A DNA stretch of 64,000 bases from Gigaspora rosea (taxonomy: Eukaryota > Glomeromycota > Glomeromycetes > Diversisporales > Gigasporaceae), in assembly GCA_003550325.1 (NCBI GenBank), contig QKWP01000201.1, positions 346,133 to 410,132 of the forward strand. Reading direction: 5' to 3'. How positions within the stretch are numbered: position 1 is the stretch's first letter; each line of letters opens with the position of its first letter. A program made the translations under genes and the position numbers. Under the pieces are notes generated by a model. That model had not been told where the DNA came from, made no database searches, and was given only the letters and a program-made list of their open reading frames with translations. Of the stretch, positions 9,907-22,052 are shown in pieces.

Positions 9907-11766
9907 CCCCTCCCTCTATAGTGAGTGAGTATAAAAAAATTATTAGGTATTTAAAATCAGCTATTCAAATTCATGAATTAATTTCATTTTATTCACGTTA
10001 ATTTAGTTAGTAAGTATAAAAACATTATTGATCTAAAAATTTAAAATAAGCTATTCATGAATATTTATTTACTACATATTTGATTTCATTTTAGTTTGTG
10101 AGTATAAGGAATATTTACTAAATATTTAAAATAAGCTATGTAAATTCATGAATTTGTTATTTAATTTCATTTTAGTGAGTATAAAAAGCATTTATGAATC
10201 TAAGTATTTAAAATAAAACATTCGAGTTCATATTTACAATATAATTTGTATAATTTTATATTGTTAGTCGGTAAGCGTAAAAACTATTTACACTGAAATT
10301 AAAAATCGCATAAATTAAAAACTAATGAAAATGTTATCGCTGATTATAAAGGAATTCTGATTATGGGAAATGTGCACATTGTAATGAAGATAACACAAGA
10401 GAAGCATGGTGTCAAACATGTGATCCTAACATAGCAATTCAAGGGTGGACAAGTGGAAATAAAGATATTGACAATTGTATAAAAAGTTTTCAACTTAGAA
10501 TTTTTAAATCTGAACGTATGATTGAATGGATTCCATTTGATAGACTAGATAATATTAAAAAAATTGGCGAAGGTGGATACGGTTCTGTATTTTCTGCAAC
10601 TTGGTTGGATGGTATACGAAAAATTGAAAGTAATTGGAGTAATTGGAATAATTCTACATATACATTTACACAAACACGCGAACCATCTAGCACCGTTGCG
10701 CTCAAGACCTTATCTGGTTCTAAGGAAATTTCGCTTGATTTTTTGAAAGAAGTGAGTTAAATCATCATTCAATATACAGTTTATTAAACTCATACTGAGA
10801 TAATCATTTATAAATTTATAAAGTTTGACAGCCATGTGAAATGTACATTTTTGGATAGCAAGCTTAAGATATATGGATTGACTCAAAACACTGAAACAAA
10901 AAAATACTTGATGGTATTTCAATTTGCCAATAATGGAAGTCTTCATAAGTTTTTAAGAAAGAATTTTCAAAATCTTACCTGGCAAATTAAATTAAAACTA
11001 CTTCAATACATTTCACAAGATTTGCAAATGATTCATGCTGCAGGATATATTCATACAGACTTCCACAGCGGCAATATTTTGCAAGACGAAGACATTAATA
11101 AAAATATGCAATCTTATGTTTCAGATCTAGGGTTATCTAAAACGGAATACGAAGGTAGTTCAGAAGGTGGTATTTATGGAGTCATTCCTTATGTTGCTCC
11201 AGAAGTTTTATCAGGTCAGAAGCTTACAAAAGCTGCAGATGTTTATGGTTTTGGAATCATCATGTCAGAAATGTCAACCGGGCAAAGACCTTTTGATGGT
11301 CGTCCATTTGATCTTAGTCTTTCATTAGATATATGCAGAGGATTGCGTCCTGAATTTGCTCCTGGGACTCCAGATTGCTATATTGAATTAGCTAAGCAAT
11401 GCATGGATTCAGATCCACAAAAACGACCTGATGTTTTTGATATCTCGGTCAAACTTTACGAATGGAATGATATCATTGAGTATTCAGATAATGCAAATGA
11501 AATTAAAAAACAATTCTTAGATTCTGATAAAATAATCAAAAGATTGCCGATTATTTCACCAAAACATCCAGATCAAATGTACACTAGCAAAATGATCAAT
11601 ACACAAATAATATCAAATACAATTAAAGGTACTTATTTTAAAATTACTCTTTTTGTTTATAGAGTTTTTAACCTTTACGGAAGTAAAATTTACCAGATAT
11701 GTTATATTAGTAACTTCACCAAGTATACCTATTGATTCTGTTGAAATTCCTATTGGTGAGTACTAA
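8303..11766 (+). CDS. Sel1 repeat - TKL-type protein kinase (multi-exon)
   Basis: Predicted exons are 8303-8694, 10352-10751, 10824-11628 and 11663-11766, with an intron-like array between the first two. Exon 1 (131 residues) has three Sel1 repeats with GIGVEKDENKAFVHYQKSA-type motifs. The next exon reads NSDYGKCAHCNEDN, WTSGNKDIDN and then MIEWIPFDRL, the usual lead-in of Glomeromycotina kinases. Kinase motifs follow: glycine loop GEGGYGSVF, VALK lysine, catalytic loop HTDFHSGN (Arg of HRD replaced by Thr), SDLGLS in place of DFG, PYVAPEVL, and a C-lobe with DPQKRPD. Splice phases agree throughout (2-2, 0-0, 1-1). The minus-strand gene at 61.6-62.7 kb has the same Sel1-then-kinase order, supporting one gene. 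Likely a cytosolic signalling kinase; substrate unknown. The short last exon is the least certain part. Confidence 0.8.
8695..10351 (+). repeat. Tandem array of intron-like units separated by 3 nt
   Basis: About 17 diverged units of 72-124 bp. Almost every unit starts with a splice donor (usually GTGAGTATAA) and ends with TTTAG or similar, followed by exactly 3 bases and the next donor. The 3-base blocks are at 8771, 8875, 8950, 9029, 9136, 9232, 9317, 9417, 9512, 9599, 9693, 9795, 9922, 10007, 10095 and 10268. At about 10175 the block is missing and TTTAG overlaps GTGAGT. If all units were spliced, the 16 triplets would add 16 in-frame codons with no stop between Sel1 and kinase. If the whole array is one intron, the frame is also kept. 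No TACTAAC branch point is obvious. Confidence 0.85.
9879..9916. repeat. (CT)n microsatellite
   Basis: A run of CT dinucleotides ending in CCCCCTCCCTCTATAG inside one unit of the intron-like array. It lengthens the pyrimidine tract of that unit to make it the longest one with a single 3' end. Confidence 0.9.
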
Positions 11767-12059
11767 ATTAAACTGATTTACGATTAAACTTATTATTTAC
11801 CTTATATTTGTATTTAGATGATTAAATTAATTGCTTAACATTATAAATTTATTGTTAACTACTTATTAATGTATTTTCTTTAAATTATTATTATTATTAT
11901 TTTAATATATGTGTATTATTTGCCATTTTAAACATCGTCAATTATTAATTAGCACTAATGTCATTCTTCAATTTCTATTGGTCATGGTCAATTTTTAATG
12001 TTAATATATAAATTTATTAATAAAACTTATAATTGCATAGTAAATTAATATTAGCTAAT
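11767..12059. other. AT-rich spacer, no gene seen
   Basis: About 0.3 kb of AT-rich DNA between the kinase stop codon and the 8-bp duplication of the next element. Nothing recognisable. Confidence 0.5.
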
Positions 12060-12879
12060 TATAAAATCAGTGTTGGCATTGGACATATGTCCATCTAAAT
12101 TTAACATGATTGGTCTGGACTGGACATTGGACATATGCTTGGACATAGTCCAGGTCCAATATGTCTAATTATTTACTAAAAATCTTTAAAATTATTTATT
12201 ATATAAGCTACAACAAAATTTTATTTAAATCTATATAATAAAAGAATTTAAATTAATTCTAAATTAGTATAAGTTACAATAGAATTCTATATAAACCTGA
12301 GCGATAAAAGAATTCTATTTAATATATAACTTTAGAATTAATAAGTATCAATAAGTTATATCAAAGTTATAATATATGCTTCAATTCTATTTTTGATAAA
12401 TCATTTGGATTCTATCAAAACCAGATTAAATAGCATTTATTTAAAGTTAGTATTTAAGCATATTCTTAGATTTGTTATTCAAGTTCTTTAACCAATCTGA
12501 TAAAAAACTAATTAGAATATCTAAATTTATTTGGATTGAAGGATTAATCCAAATTGTCAAACTTAGAATGTGTTCTACTATATATAGTAATTTTATAATA
12601 ATTATTATTAGAGAAAATGTTTTTCGTGCACCTGCACGATCATGCACCCCAGATCGCTGGATATTTTTTGCAATACGCCAACACATAACCCTAAATTCGG
12701 AATTTTTTATGATATACGTAAATCATGTGCCCAAATTTTTTTATTTTGAGTTCTTATCATTATATCTCGCATATCTGTTGTTTTTATTTAGCAAAAGCGA
12801 CAACGAACAAAAAGCTTCTAACTGGTATTTTTCACGCCTAACATTAATAAAAGATCTTTATTTAACTTAACATTATTAC

Positions 12880-13190
12880 CTTTAATTTACTACTGCTACC
12901 TTTAACTTACTAGCCTTAAAAACACTCTTTAGCTTTAATAAACTTGGTAAGAATTAGCCAACTTACTGCTGCTATCTTTAATTTACTACCTTTAATTTAC
13001 TACCTTTAATTTACTACCTTTAATTTACTACCTTTAATTTACTACCTTTAACTTACTACCTTTAACTTACTTACATAATAATACCTTTAACTTACATACT
13101 ACCTTTAACTTACATACTACCTTTAACTTACTACTACCTTTAACTACCTTTAAACTTGCTACCACTACTTTTACTTATACTTTTAACTTA
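12880..13190 (+). repeat. Short tandem repeats, unit about 16 bp (TTTAATTTACTACC)
   Basis: Head-to-tail copies of CTACCTTTAATTTACTAC and variants with TTTAACTTACTACC, more regular in the middle (about 12975-13075) and looser at both ends. Subterminal in the Mutator-like element. Confidence 0.85.
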
Positions 13191-13649
13191 GTACCTTAAA
13201 TTTTGAATCAAATACACTTACAAAATATAGCCAATAACCAAAACAAAAGCACAATATATTCCTGGCAGTAAAAACGATTTCTAGCAACTACAGATAGTAA
13301 CGAGCAAAGCATAATAACAAAACAACGTAAGTTTTAAAAATGAGGTAATGTTTAAACCTCTTAATTTAATTCAAATATATTGATTATGACCCTAACATCG
13401 CCAACCTAGAAAAATTTCGCTACTAGCATCAAGGTTAGGGTTTGGGAGTATTTATATTGCACCTTAGCAAAGTTTTTTAGGTTGATAATGCTAGAGGGTT
13501 TGTGATAGTTTTTTACTCCCTATACTTACATCTTTTTTTAATTCAAAAAATAAATGCTGCATAATGAAAGTACATCCAATTTCAAAAACCTGGGCAATAT
13601 TGAATTTGGTGATTCAACACATGGTCTTGAGTCTGATGGCCGATATACG

Positions 13650-16188
13650 ATCTTGAATTTAATGAACCAACAAGTGATTCAGTAGTTGTTGTTCAAGAAA
13701 ATAAAGACGTTGGATTGGACTGTTCCAAAAAGAAGCTATATGAAGGAATAGTATTTCAAAGTTGGAAAGAAGCATTTGACATATTGGAACTATATTCTCA
13801 ATATGAAGGGTTTAAGCTAAGGAAAGGACGTGTTAAAAAGACTTCAAATGGAACTATACGAAAAAGAACAATGTTGTGTGAACACAGTGGTGAATATAAA
13901 CCTAAAAACACGCAATTGACTAAAGAAACAAGCACAAAATATATCAAATGTCTGTGGCATATAAATTGGTCACAACCACAGAAGAATAATCCTAATGGAA
14001 ATGTTTATATTACTACATTAGACAATGACCATAATCATGACTTGTCTTCTTATAGAACAAATTTTTTAGTGATAGTGAACTTACCTGAGAAATGTATGTA
14101 AGAATAGAATTTTATGTGAATACTGTTAAGATAAAGCTGCTACAAATTCAGAGGGCTTTACGGAAAGAATTTCCTGACTGCGAAGTTTACCTTTCTGAAA
14201 TTCATAAAGCAATGGTAAAATATTACAGTGAGAAACAAAAGGATATGTCAAGTGATACTGCATCATTGTACGAAGAATTAGTAAGAAGAAAAAATGAAAA
14301 CCTTGATGGTATGTTGCAATTGAGTGGGACTGAGAATCACATAGCCTTCAAAAGCTATTTTGGATGTCTCCTGATCAGTTTATCCTTTGGATAGAGTATT
14401 GTGATAACATACTTAATGATAATACCGCAAAAACAAACTGATACAATATGGCTCTCTCACTTTTCTTATGTGTTAATAATCATGGGTTTTTCTGACTAGT
14501 TGGATGTGCACTTATGAACGATGAGTCAGCAGATTCATATCAGTGAGTTTTACGTCAGACAAAACAAGCCACAGGAGGCCATGTACCTGCTGTTATTATG
14601 ACCGATGCTGATCTGGCTTTGGATCTTGCAATCTCTGAGGAGTATGAACAATCTTATGCCATGCATTGTATATTCCATATATCACAAAACCTTTCTCGAA
14701 TCTTGAGGCTAAGTTGGGTCAACAGTATCAGGAGTTTGTTCAAGATTTTTACACTGCAAGAAATTCTCTTGTTTCAGAAGTTTTTGAACAAAAATAGAAA
14801 CAGTTGATTAAGAAATATAATGAGCTTAGAGTAGTAAAGTATCTAAAAACATTATATTCTTCGAAAAAAGCATGGGTACGTGCTTATACCACAAAGATCT
14901 TCACCGCTGGCATACAATCAACGTCTCGTGTTGAGAGTTACAACACTCAGATCAAAAGGCTAGTTTTAAATTCTAATATTAGCCTACTTGAACTTGCTGA
15001 AGCCTTGGAAGCAAGTATAGAAGAGGAGATTAAAAAAGCAAAGTATACTTATTGGAAGACACAAATTCTATTGACATTGTCCGCCGCTACATTACTACAA
15101 ACATTATTTCCTGAAATTGATAATGCTTTGAATTGGTTTATTACGCCTGAAATACAAAAAATTCAGTGTGCTAAAATTAAAAGTTGCCTAAATTATCATG
15201 CATCTGCTATCGCAAAAGATGAAATGATTAAATATCAAGAGGTATATACTGTACTATATTGTTTTTTAAGAATAATGTTGCAAAATGATACTGAACATAC
15301 AGAATCTTATTCTATTTAAGCCTAAGTTAGATGATATCTCATTTGTAGAAGATGACGAAGATATTATGCAAATTTCAATTAAGTATATATTGGAAAATAT
15401 AGATATTAACGAAATAGAGGAAATCTGGGCTATTCGTATAATTACGGCTTCGACATTCTGTCATTTTGTTGTTTTTCTTTCTGATAAGACTTACATATGC
15501 TCTTGTTTGGGGCTTGTAAATCGTGGGGTAGTTTGCCGTCACTTTTTTCAGGTAATGCTATATAGTCATGTAGCTGCATTCTATATTACATATATTCATA
15601 AAAGATGGTACAAGGACATTCATGGCAATTTACAGGAAGAACCTTATTATGTTGCCACACATTTTAGTAAGAATTTTTCTTAAGACCAACCTACAGAATT
15701 AACAAGGTCTAACATAAATAGATTGTTTATACTAGCTGATCTCCGGGATGAAAGAAAGGAAAACATTAATGAATGAAAGCTATATGGAGAATTATGGGAA
15801 GTTGCACAAAATATCACGCAAAAGGCAGTTCAACTTCATAGACAAGATGTTCTTGAAAAACTACAAAATTTATTAACTTAAATACAGGAAGAAGAGTTAG
15901 TAAACAGCCCAGCCAATGATGATAACTAGGATATGTACAGTAATAGCTTAGACAATAATGAAGAATATGAAGAAACTAATTCATTAGCTGATATATCTCT
16001 TCAAACCCAAAAAAACGTAAAGCGAAAGAACGACCAAAAAGCTCTAAACGAATCAAGCGATCAGAAGAATTAAAGCCAGCCAAACATCAAAACCAATATG
16101 GGAATTGTGGCGAATATGGGCATTATAGACCTAAATGTTCAAAAAAAAAAGTAATTAGAGAAAGGATAGTTTACAAATTATTTTCTTA
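13650..16188 (+). pseudogene. Mutator-like (MULE) transposase, decayed
   Basis: Catalyses cut-and-paste transposition in intact relatives. Blocks in order: an N-terminal FAR1-like DNA-binding region (13715-14100, WKEAFDILELYSQYEGFKLR ... DNDHNHDL); the MULE catalytic region, with a first aspartate in DNTAKTN near 14425 and a second in TDADLALDLA near 14600; a helical region with STSRVESYN (14920-15060); a SWIM zinc finger CSC-x(9)-CRH near 15500; a basic tail; and a CCHC-like knuckle with CGEYGHYRPKC near 16100-16135 in which the first Cys appears to be Tyr. Stops occur near 14440, 14498 and 14547, with at least three frame changes (around 14095, 14800 and 15290). It cannot make a full protein as assembled. 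The family assignment is secure; the exact start is not. Confidence 0.85.
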
Positions 16189-16288
16189 ATTATTTTTTTT
16201 CAATAAATATACTGTATAATGATCTTTTAATAGATACTTAATATGAACATATAGTGTGACTGTAGTATATAGAATATATATAAATGTA

Positions 16289-16440
16289 ATAGTTATTACA
16301 AGTATTTGTCATCGATATCATTAAAATCACGAATCAATCTAGATATTGTTCAGTATTTGGTGCAGCCACAATGATGAACAATATCTTGATTGATTCATGA
16401 TTTTAATGATATCAATGACAAATACTTGTAATAATAATAG
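16289..16440. mobile_element. Hairpin MITE, about 150 bp
   Basis: Arms of about 65 bp containing TTATTACAAGTATTTGTCAT and ATATCATTAAAATCA are near-perfect reverse complements, around a short centre near 16356-16370. It sits just after the transposase pseudogene. No coding capacity. Confidence 0.8.
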
Positions 16441-16914
16441 TTATTCACTTAAATACCCAATAGTTAACTTTTATGGGGTATCATCAGTGTTATTTTGTTT
16501 TTTTCACAAATTTACGATTACTTGGCAATGATTACTTGGCACGAATAGTTAAACACAGATTGGTGTCCTAGTTTTTTATATTAAAGAACATAGAATTAAC
16601 TATACACTCTTATTTGCATTTTTTTGATATGCATTAATTTAGTCGAATTATCCAGAGCTATAGTTGGCAGTAAAGGAAATTTCGACAATTACTGCTAATC
16701 ATTTCATCATTGAAGTTTCCTTTTTGAATTCTACCATTAAATTCAGAGCGGCCCTCAAAAGTGCAGTAACATATTTTCTGAAATATTGGATTCAAAAAAA
16801 AAAATCAAAAAATTAATTTCTGGTTAAATTAAAGTTTTGAAGATCATCAGCCTAAACTAGGTAATGCAGGCCAACTACTCTATATCACTGTATTTTGGGG
16901 TATTTTGGGGCTGC
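16441..16914. other. Unclassified AT-rich stretch inside the Mutator element
   Basis: Nothing recognisable between the hairpin and the start of the tandem array. Confidence 0.4.
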
Positions 16915-17473
16915 TTTTTTTGGGTTAACTAGTAAGAATCTTAAACATTTAATTAACTATTTTCTGAAAATCTCTGAGAACAATACTATTATCTCTACAA
17001 TGTCAGTAACGATTTTAAATCTAAGATGATAGGTAGTAAATATCCTTTATAAGAATTCTACTCTAGGTCTTGGATTCTTGAGTCAATTTTGGGAATGTTG
17101 CAGATAAGTATCTCTTTTCTTCGTTCCAAATTGTGTACATGTAAATTAACTCTTTTTTTTAGGTTAGTTAGTAAGAATCTTAAACATTTAAGTCTTAATG
17201 AACAATTTTCAATCAAATAATACCGTACCTTTACGAGAACAATACTATTACCTCTACAATATTAGTGCTGATCTTAACTCTAAAACGATAGAAGTAGTAA
17301 AAGAATTCTACTTTGGGTTGAGTCAATTTTGGGAATGCAGATAAGTACTTCTTTCTTCGTTCCAAATCATGTACACGTGAATTAACTCTTTTTTGTTTTT
17401 TTTTAGGTTAACTAGTAAGAATTTTAAACATTTAAGTCTTAATGAACAACTTTCAATCAAATAATACCATACC

Positions 17474-17664
17474 TCTATGAGAACAATACTATTACCTCTA
17501 CTATTAGTGCCAGTCTTGAATCTAAGACAATAGACGTAGTAGTAAAAGAATTCTACTTTGGGTCTTGANTCTATGAGAACAATACTATTACCTCTACTAT
17601 TAGTGCCAGTCTTGAATCTAAGACAATAGACGTAGTAGTAAAAGAATTCTACTTTGGGTCTTGA
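17474..17664 (+). other. Probable assembly artefact: 95-bp exact duplication around a single N
   Basis: Bases 17474-17568 and 17570-17664 are identical, separated by one N at 17569. In an array of diverged units, an exact 95-bp duplication flanking a lone N is best explained by two overlapping contigs joined without merging. The 122-residue minus-strand open frame across it contains the N and is not a gene. Confidence 0.85.
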
Positions 17665-20600
17665 GTTCCTGAGTCGATCTTGAGAATGCAAATAAGTACC
17701 TCTTTTCTTCGTTCCAAATCATGTACACGTGAATTAACTCTTTTGTTTTTTTTCATATTAATTAGTAAGAATCTTAAACATTTAAGTCTTAATAAACAAT
17801 TTCAATCAAATAATACTGGCCTCTACAACACTAGTGACGATCTTAAATCTAAGACGATAGACATAGTAGTAAAAGAATTCTACTTTGGGTTTTGAGTTCT
17901 TGAGTCGATTTTGGAAATGCAGATAAGTACCTCTTTTCTTCATTCCAAATTGTATACACGTGAATTAACTCATTTTTGGTTTTTTTTAGATTAACTTGTA
18001 AGAATCTTAAACATTTAAGTCTTAATGAACAATTTCAATCAAATAATACTGACCTCTACAATATTAGTAATGATCTTAAATCTAAAACGATAGATATAGT
18101 AGTAAAAGAATCTACTTTGGGTGAGTTGATTTTGGAAATGTAGATAAGTACCTCTTTTCTTTGTTCAAATCGTGTACATGTGAATTAACTCTTTTTTGTT
18201 TTTTTTTTAGATTAACTAGTAAGAATCTTAAATATTTAAGTCTTAATGAACAATTTTCAATCAAATAATACCGTACCTCTATGAGAACAATACTATTGCC
18301 TCTACAATATTAGTGCTGAGCTTAACTCTAAAACGATAGATGTAGTAAAAGAATTCTACTTTGAGTTGAGTCAATTTAGAGAATACAGATAAGTACCACT
18401 TTTCTTCGTTCCAAATCGTGTACACATGAATTAACTTTTTTGTTTTTTTTCTTAGATTAACTAGTAAGAATCTTAAACATTTAAGTCTTAATGAACAATT
18501 TTCAATCAAATAATATCGTACCTCTATGAACAATACTATTGCCTCTACAATATTAGTGCTGATCTTAACTCTAAAACGATAGATGTAGTAAAAGAATTCT
18601 ACTTTGGGTTGGGTCGATTATGGAAATGCAGATAAGTACCTTTTTCTTCGTTCCAAATCATATGCACGTGAATTAACTCTTTTTTGTTTTTTTCAGGTTA
18701 ACTAGTAAGAATCTTAAATATTTAAGTCTTAATGAACAATTTTCAATCAAATAATATCATACCTCTACGAGAACAATACTATTACCTCTACAATATTAGT
18801 GCCGATCTTAAATCTAAGACAATAGACGTAATAGTAAAAGAATTCTACTTTGGGTTTTGAGTTTCTGAGTTGATTTTGAGAATGCAAATAAGTACCTCTT
18901 TTCTTCGTTCCAAATTATGTACACGTGAATTAACTTAACTTATTTTTGTTTTTTTTTCAGATTAACTTGTAAGAATTTTAAACATTTGACAATTTCAATT
19001 AAATAATACTGACCTCTACAATATTAATGACGATCCTAAATCTAAGATGATAGACATAGTAGTAAAAGAATTCTACTTTGGGTTTTGAGTTCTTGAGTTG
19101 ATTTTGGAAATGCAGATAAGTACCTCTTTTCTTCGTTCCAAATCGTGTACATGTGAATTAACTTAACTCATTTTTGTTTTTTTTTCAGATTAACTTGTAA
19201 GAATCTTAAACATTTAAGTCTTAATGAACAATTTCAATCAAATAATACCAACCTCTACAATATTAGTAATAATTTTAAATCTAAGATGATAGACATAGTT
19301 GTAAAAGAATTTTACTTTGGTTTGAGTAGATTTTGGAAATATAGATAAGTACCACTTTTCTTCGTTCAAATTGTGTACATGTGAATTAACTCTTTTATGC
19401 TTTTTTTTAGATTAACTAGTAAGAATCTTAATCATTTAAGTCTTAATGAACAATTTTCAATCAAATAATACCATACCTCTATGAGAACAATACTATTTAT
19501 TAGTGCCAATCTTAAATCTAAGACAATAGACGTAGTAGTAAAAGAATTCTACTTTGGGTCTTGAGTTCCTGTGTCGATTTTGAGAATGCAGATAAGTACC
19601 TCTTTTCTTCATTCCAAATTGTGTACACATGAATTAACTTAACTTATTTTTGTTTTTTTTTCAGATTAACTTGCAAGAATCTTAAACATTTAAATCTTAA
19701 TGAACAATTTTAATTAAATAATACTGACCCCTAAATCTGAGATGATAGACATAGTAGTAAAAGAATTCTACTTTGGGTTTTGAGTTCTTAAGTCGATTTT
19801 GGAAATGCAGATAAGTACCTCTTTCTTCGTTCCAATTATGTACATGTGAATTAACTCATTTTTGTTTTTTTTCAGATTAACTTGTAAGAATCTTAAACTT
19901 AATGAACAATTTCAATCAAATAATACCAACCTCTACAATATAAGTAACGATCTTGATAGACATAGTAGTAAAAGAATTCTACTTTGGGTTGAATCGATTT
20001 TGGAAATGCAGATAAGTATCTCTTCTCTTCGTTCCAAATCGTGTACATGTAAATTAACTCTTTTTTTTCAGGTTATCTAGTAAGAATCTTAAACATTTAA
20101 GTCTTAATAAACAATTTTCAATCAAATAATACTGTACCTCTACGAGAACAATACTACTACCTCTACAATATTAGTGATGATCTTAAATCAAAGACAATAG
20201 ACGTAATAGTAAAAGAATTCTACTTTGGGTCTTGAGCTCCTGAGTCGATTTTGAGAATGCAAATAAGTACCTCTTTTCTTCGTTCCAAATTATGTACACG
20301 TAAATTAACTTAACTTTTTTTTGATTTTTTTTCAGATTAACTTGTAAGAATCTTAAACATTTAAATCTTAATGAACAATTTCAATCAAATAATAAAATAA
20401 TACCAACCTTTACAATATTAGTGACGATCCTAAATCTAAAACGATAGACATAGTAGTAAAAGAATTCTACTTTAGTTTTTGAGTTCTTGAGTCAATTTTG
20501 AAAATGCAGATAAGTATCTCTTTTTTTTGTTCCAAATCGTGTACACATGAATTAACTTAACCCATTTTTGTTTTTTTCAGATTAACTTGTAAAAATCTTA

Positions 20601-20859
20601 AACATTTAAGTCTTAATAAACAATTTCAATCAAATAATACCAACCTCTACAATATTAGTGCCGATCTTAAATCTAAGACGATAGACATAGTAGTAAAAGA
20701 ATTCTACTTTGGGTTGAGTCGATTTTGAAAATATAGATAAGTACCTCTTTTCTTCGTTCAAATCATGTACATGTGAATTAACTATTTTTTGCTTTTTTTT
20801 TTTAGATTAACTAGTAAGAATCTTAAACATTTAAGTCTTAATGAACAATTTTCAATCAA

Positions 20860-20913
20860 ATACCATATATTCCTGAAAATAAGCTACTCTGAAAATAAGC
20901 TACCCCCTGGTCT
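20860..20913. repeat. Fragment of the GAAAATAAGCTACC element family
   Basis: CCATATATTCCTGAAAATAAG and a second GAAAATAAGCTACCCC match the ends of the elements at 22286-22831 and 42574-43038. It is a short relic or chimeric unit in the tandem array. Confidence 0.5.
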
Positions 20914-21511
20914 TAATGACAATTTCAATCAAATAATACTGACTTCTACAATATTAGTGATGATCTTGATAGATATGGTAGTAAAAGAATTCTACTTTGG
21001 GTTAAGTCGATTTTGGAAATGCAGATAAATATCTCTTCTCTTTGTTCCAAATCATGTGCATGTAAATTAACTCTTTTTTTTTTAACAATTTTTAATCAAA
21101 TAATACTGTACCTCTATGAGAACAATACTATTACCTCTACAATATTAGAGCTGATCTTAACTCTAAAATAATAGACATAGTAAAAGAATTCTACTTTGGG
21201 TTGAGTTGATTTTGGGAGATAAGTACCACTTTTCTTTGTTCCAAATTATGTATACATGAATTAACTCATTTTTGTTTTTTTTTCCAGATTAACTTAAATA
21301 TTTAAGTCTTAATGAACAATTTTCAATCAAATAATACTGACCTCTACAATATTAGTACCAATTTTAAATCTAAGACGATAGACATAGTAGTAAAAGAATT
21401 CTACGAGTTCTTGAGTCAATTTCGGGAATGCAGGTAAGTACCTTTTTTCTTATTCCAAATCGTGTGCATGTGAATTAACTCTTTTTTGTTTTTTTTTTAG
21501 ATTAACTTGTA

Positions 21512-21745
21512 TGAACTCAATTAGAAAACCAGAAAATCACTCGTCAACAACTCCAACCTACTCTTTTAAAAAACTAGGTTCACCAACAAACGATCTCTAA
21601 TAAACCTTTATCAAGAAATCCTAAAGAAGATCCTCTTCTATTACTTCCCTAACTCTGAATCTGCCAACTACACTATCTACTCTTTAATCGGTCTAGTCTA
21701 CCAAATCCAAAATCAAAAGCATAAAAAAGACAAAAACTGAGGCCA
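21512..21745 (+). pseudogene. Coding-like terminal segment after the array
   Basis: Follows the only unit with a canonical GTAAGT donor and TTTTTAG acceptor. One frame reads RSLINLYQEILKKI, LFYYFPNSESANYT and IYSLIGLVYQIQNQKHKKDK to a stop, with richer composition than its neighbours. Upstream in that frame there are stops. It may be the last exon of the gene captured and multiplied in the Mutator element. I do not recognise the family. Confidence 0.4.
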
Positions 21746-21924
21746 AACCTACTATGTAAGAATCTTAAACATTTGAGTCTTAATGAACAATTTTCAATCA
21801 AATAATACCGTACCTCTATGAGAACAATACTATTATCTCTATGGATGTATTGGCAATTTAAATCTGTCTTAATAAACTATTTGCAATCGAATAATACTAT
21901 ATTCGAATTATTTTTCAGTAGTGA

Positions 21925-22052
21925 TTTTAATTTCGTCAATTGTATTAATAAGTAATTTTAATTTCATCAATTGTATCAATAATTAATTTTAATTTTGTTG
22001 TCAATTGTATCAATAAGTGATTTTAATTTCGTCAATTGTATCAATAAAAATA
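21925..22052 (+). repeat. Four tandem copies of a ~33-bp unit
   Basis: Copies of a unit with GATTTTAATTTCGTCAATTG and TATCAATAA, slightly diverged, near the right end of the Mutator-like element. Confidence 0.8.

Larger units (their letters stand above)
16915..21512 (+). repeat. Tandem array of about 20 exon-plus-intron-like units (200-260 bp)
   Basis: Each unit has a coding-like part of about 150-180 bp and an intron-like part of about 65-80 bp. The first begins TTAACTAGTAAGAATCTTAA and ends GGGAATGCAG. The second runs from ATAAGTACCTCTTTTCTTCG to a pyrimidine run ending CAG or TAG. Units with the shorter spelling CAATTTCAATC encode a shared peptide of about 50 residues, with LTSKNLKHLSLNEQFQS, then NNTDLYNISDDLKSKT, then VVKEFYFG. 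Boundaries occur near 17104, 17338, 17689, 17921, 18141, 18385, 18629, 18885, 19113, 19343, 19588, 19808, 20008, 20260, 20508, 20735, 21019, 21217 and 21430. In most units the donor is ATAAGT rather than GTAAGT, so it would not splice normally; the last (21430) has GTAAGT. Function of the peptide unknown; NLKHLSLN is faintly leucine-rich-repeat-like. Confidence 0.85.

Noticed and set aside
8695..10351. CRISPR-like array (regular repeats with short spacers)
   Set aside because: Units are diverged and AT-rich, the spacing element is 3 nt, and the genome is eukaryotic.
12472..12870. 132-residue plus-strand ORF
   Set aside because: It crosses the end of the Mutator element and its target duplication; no domain.
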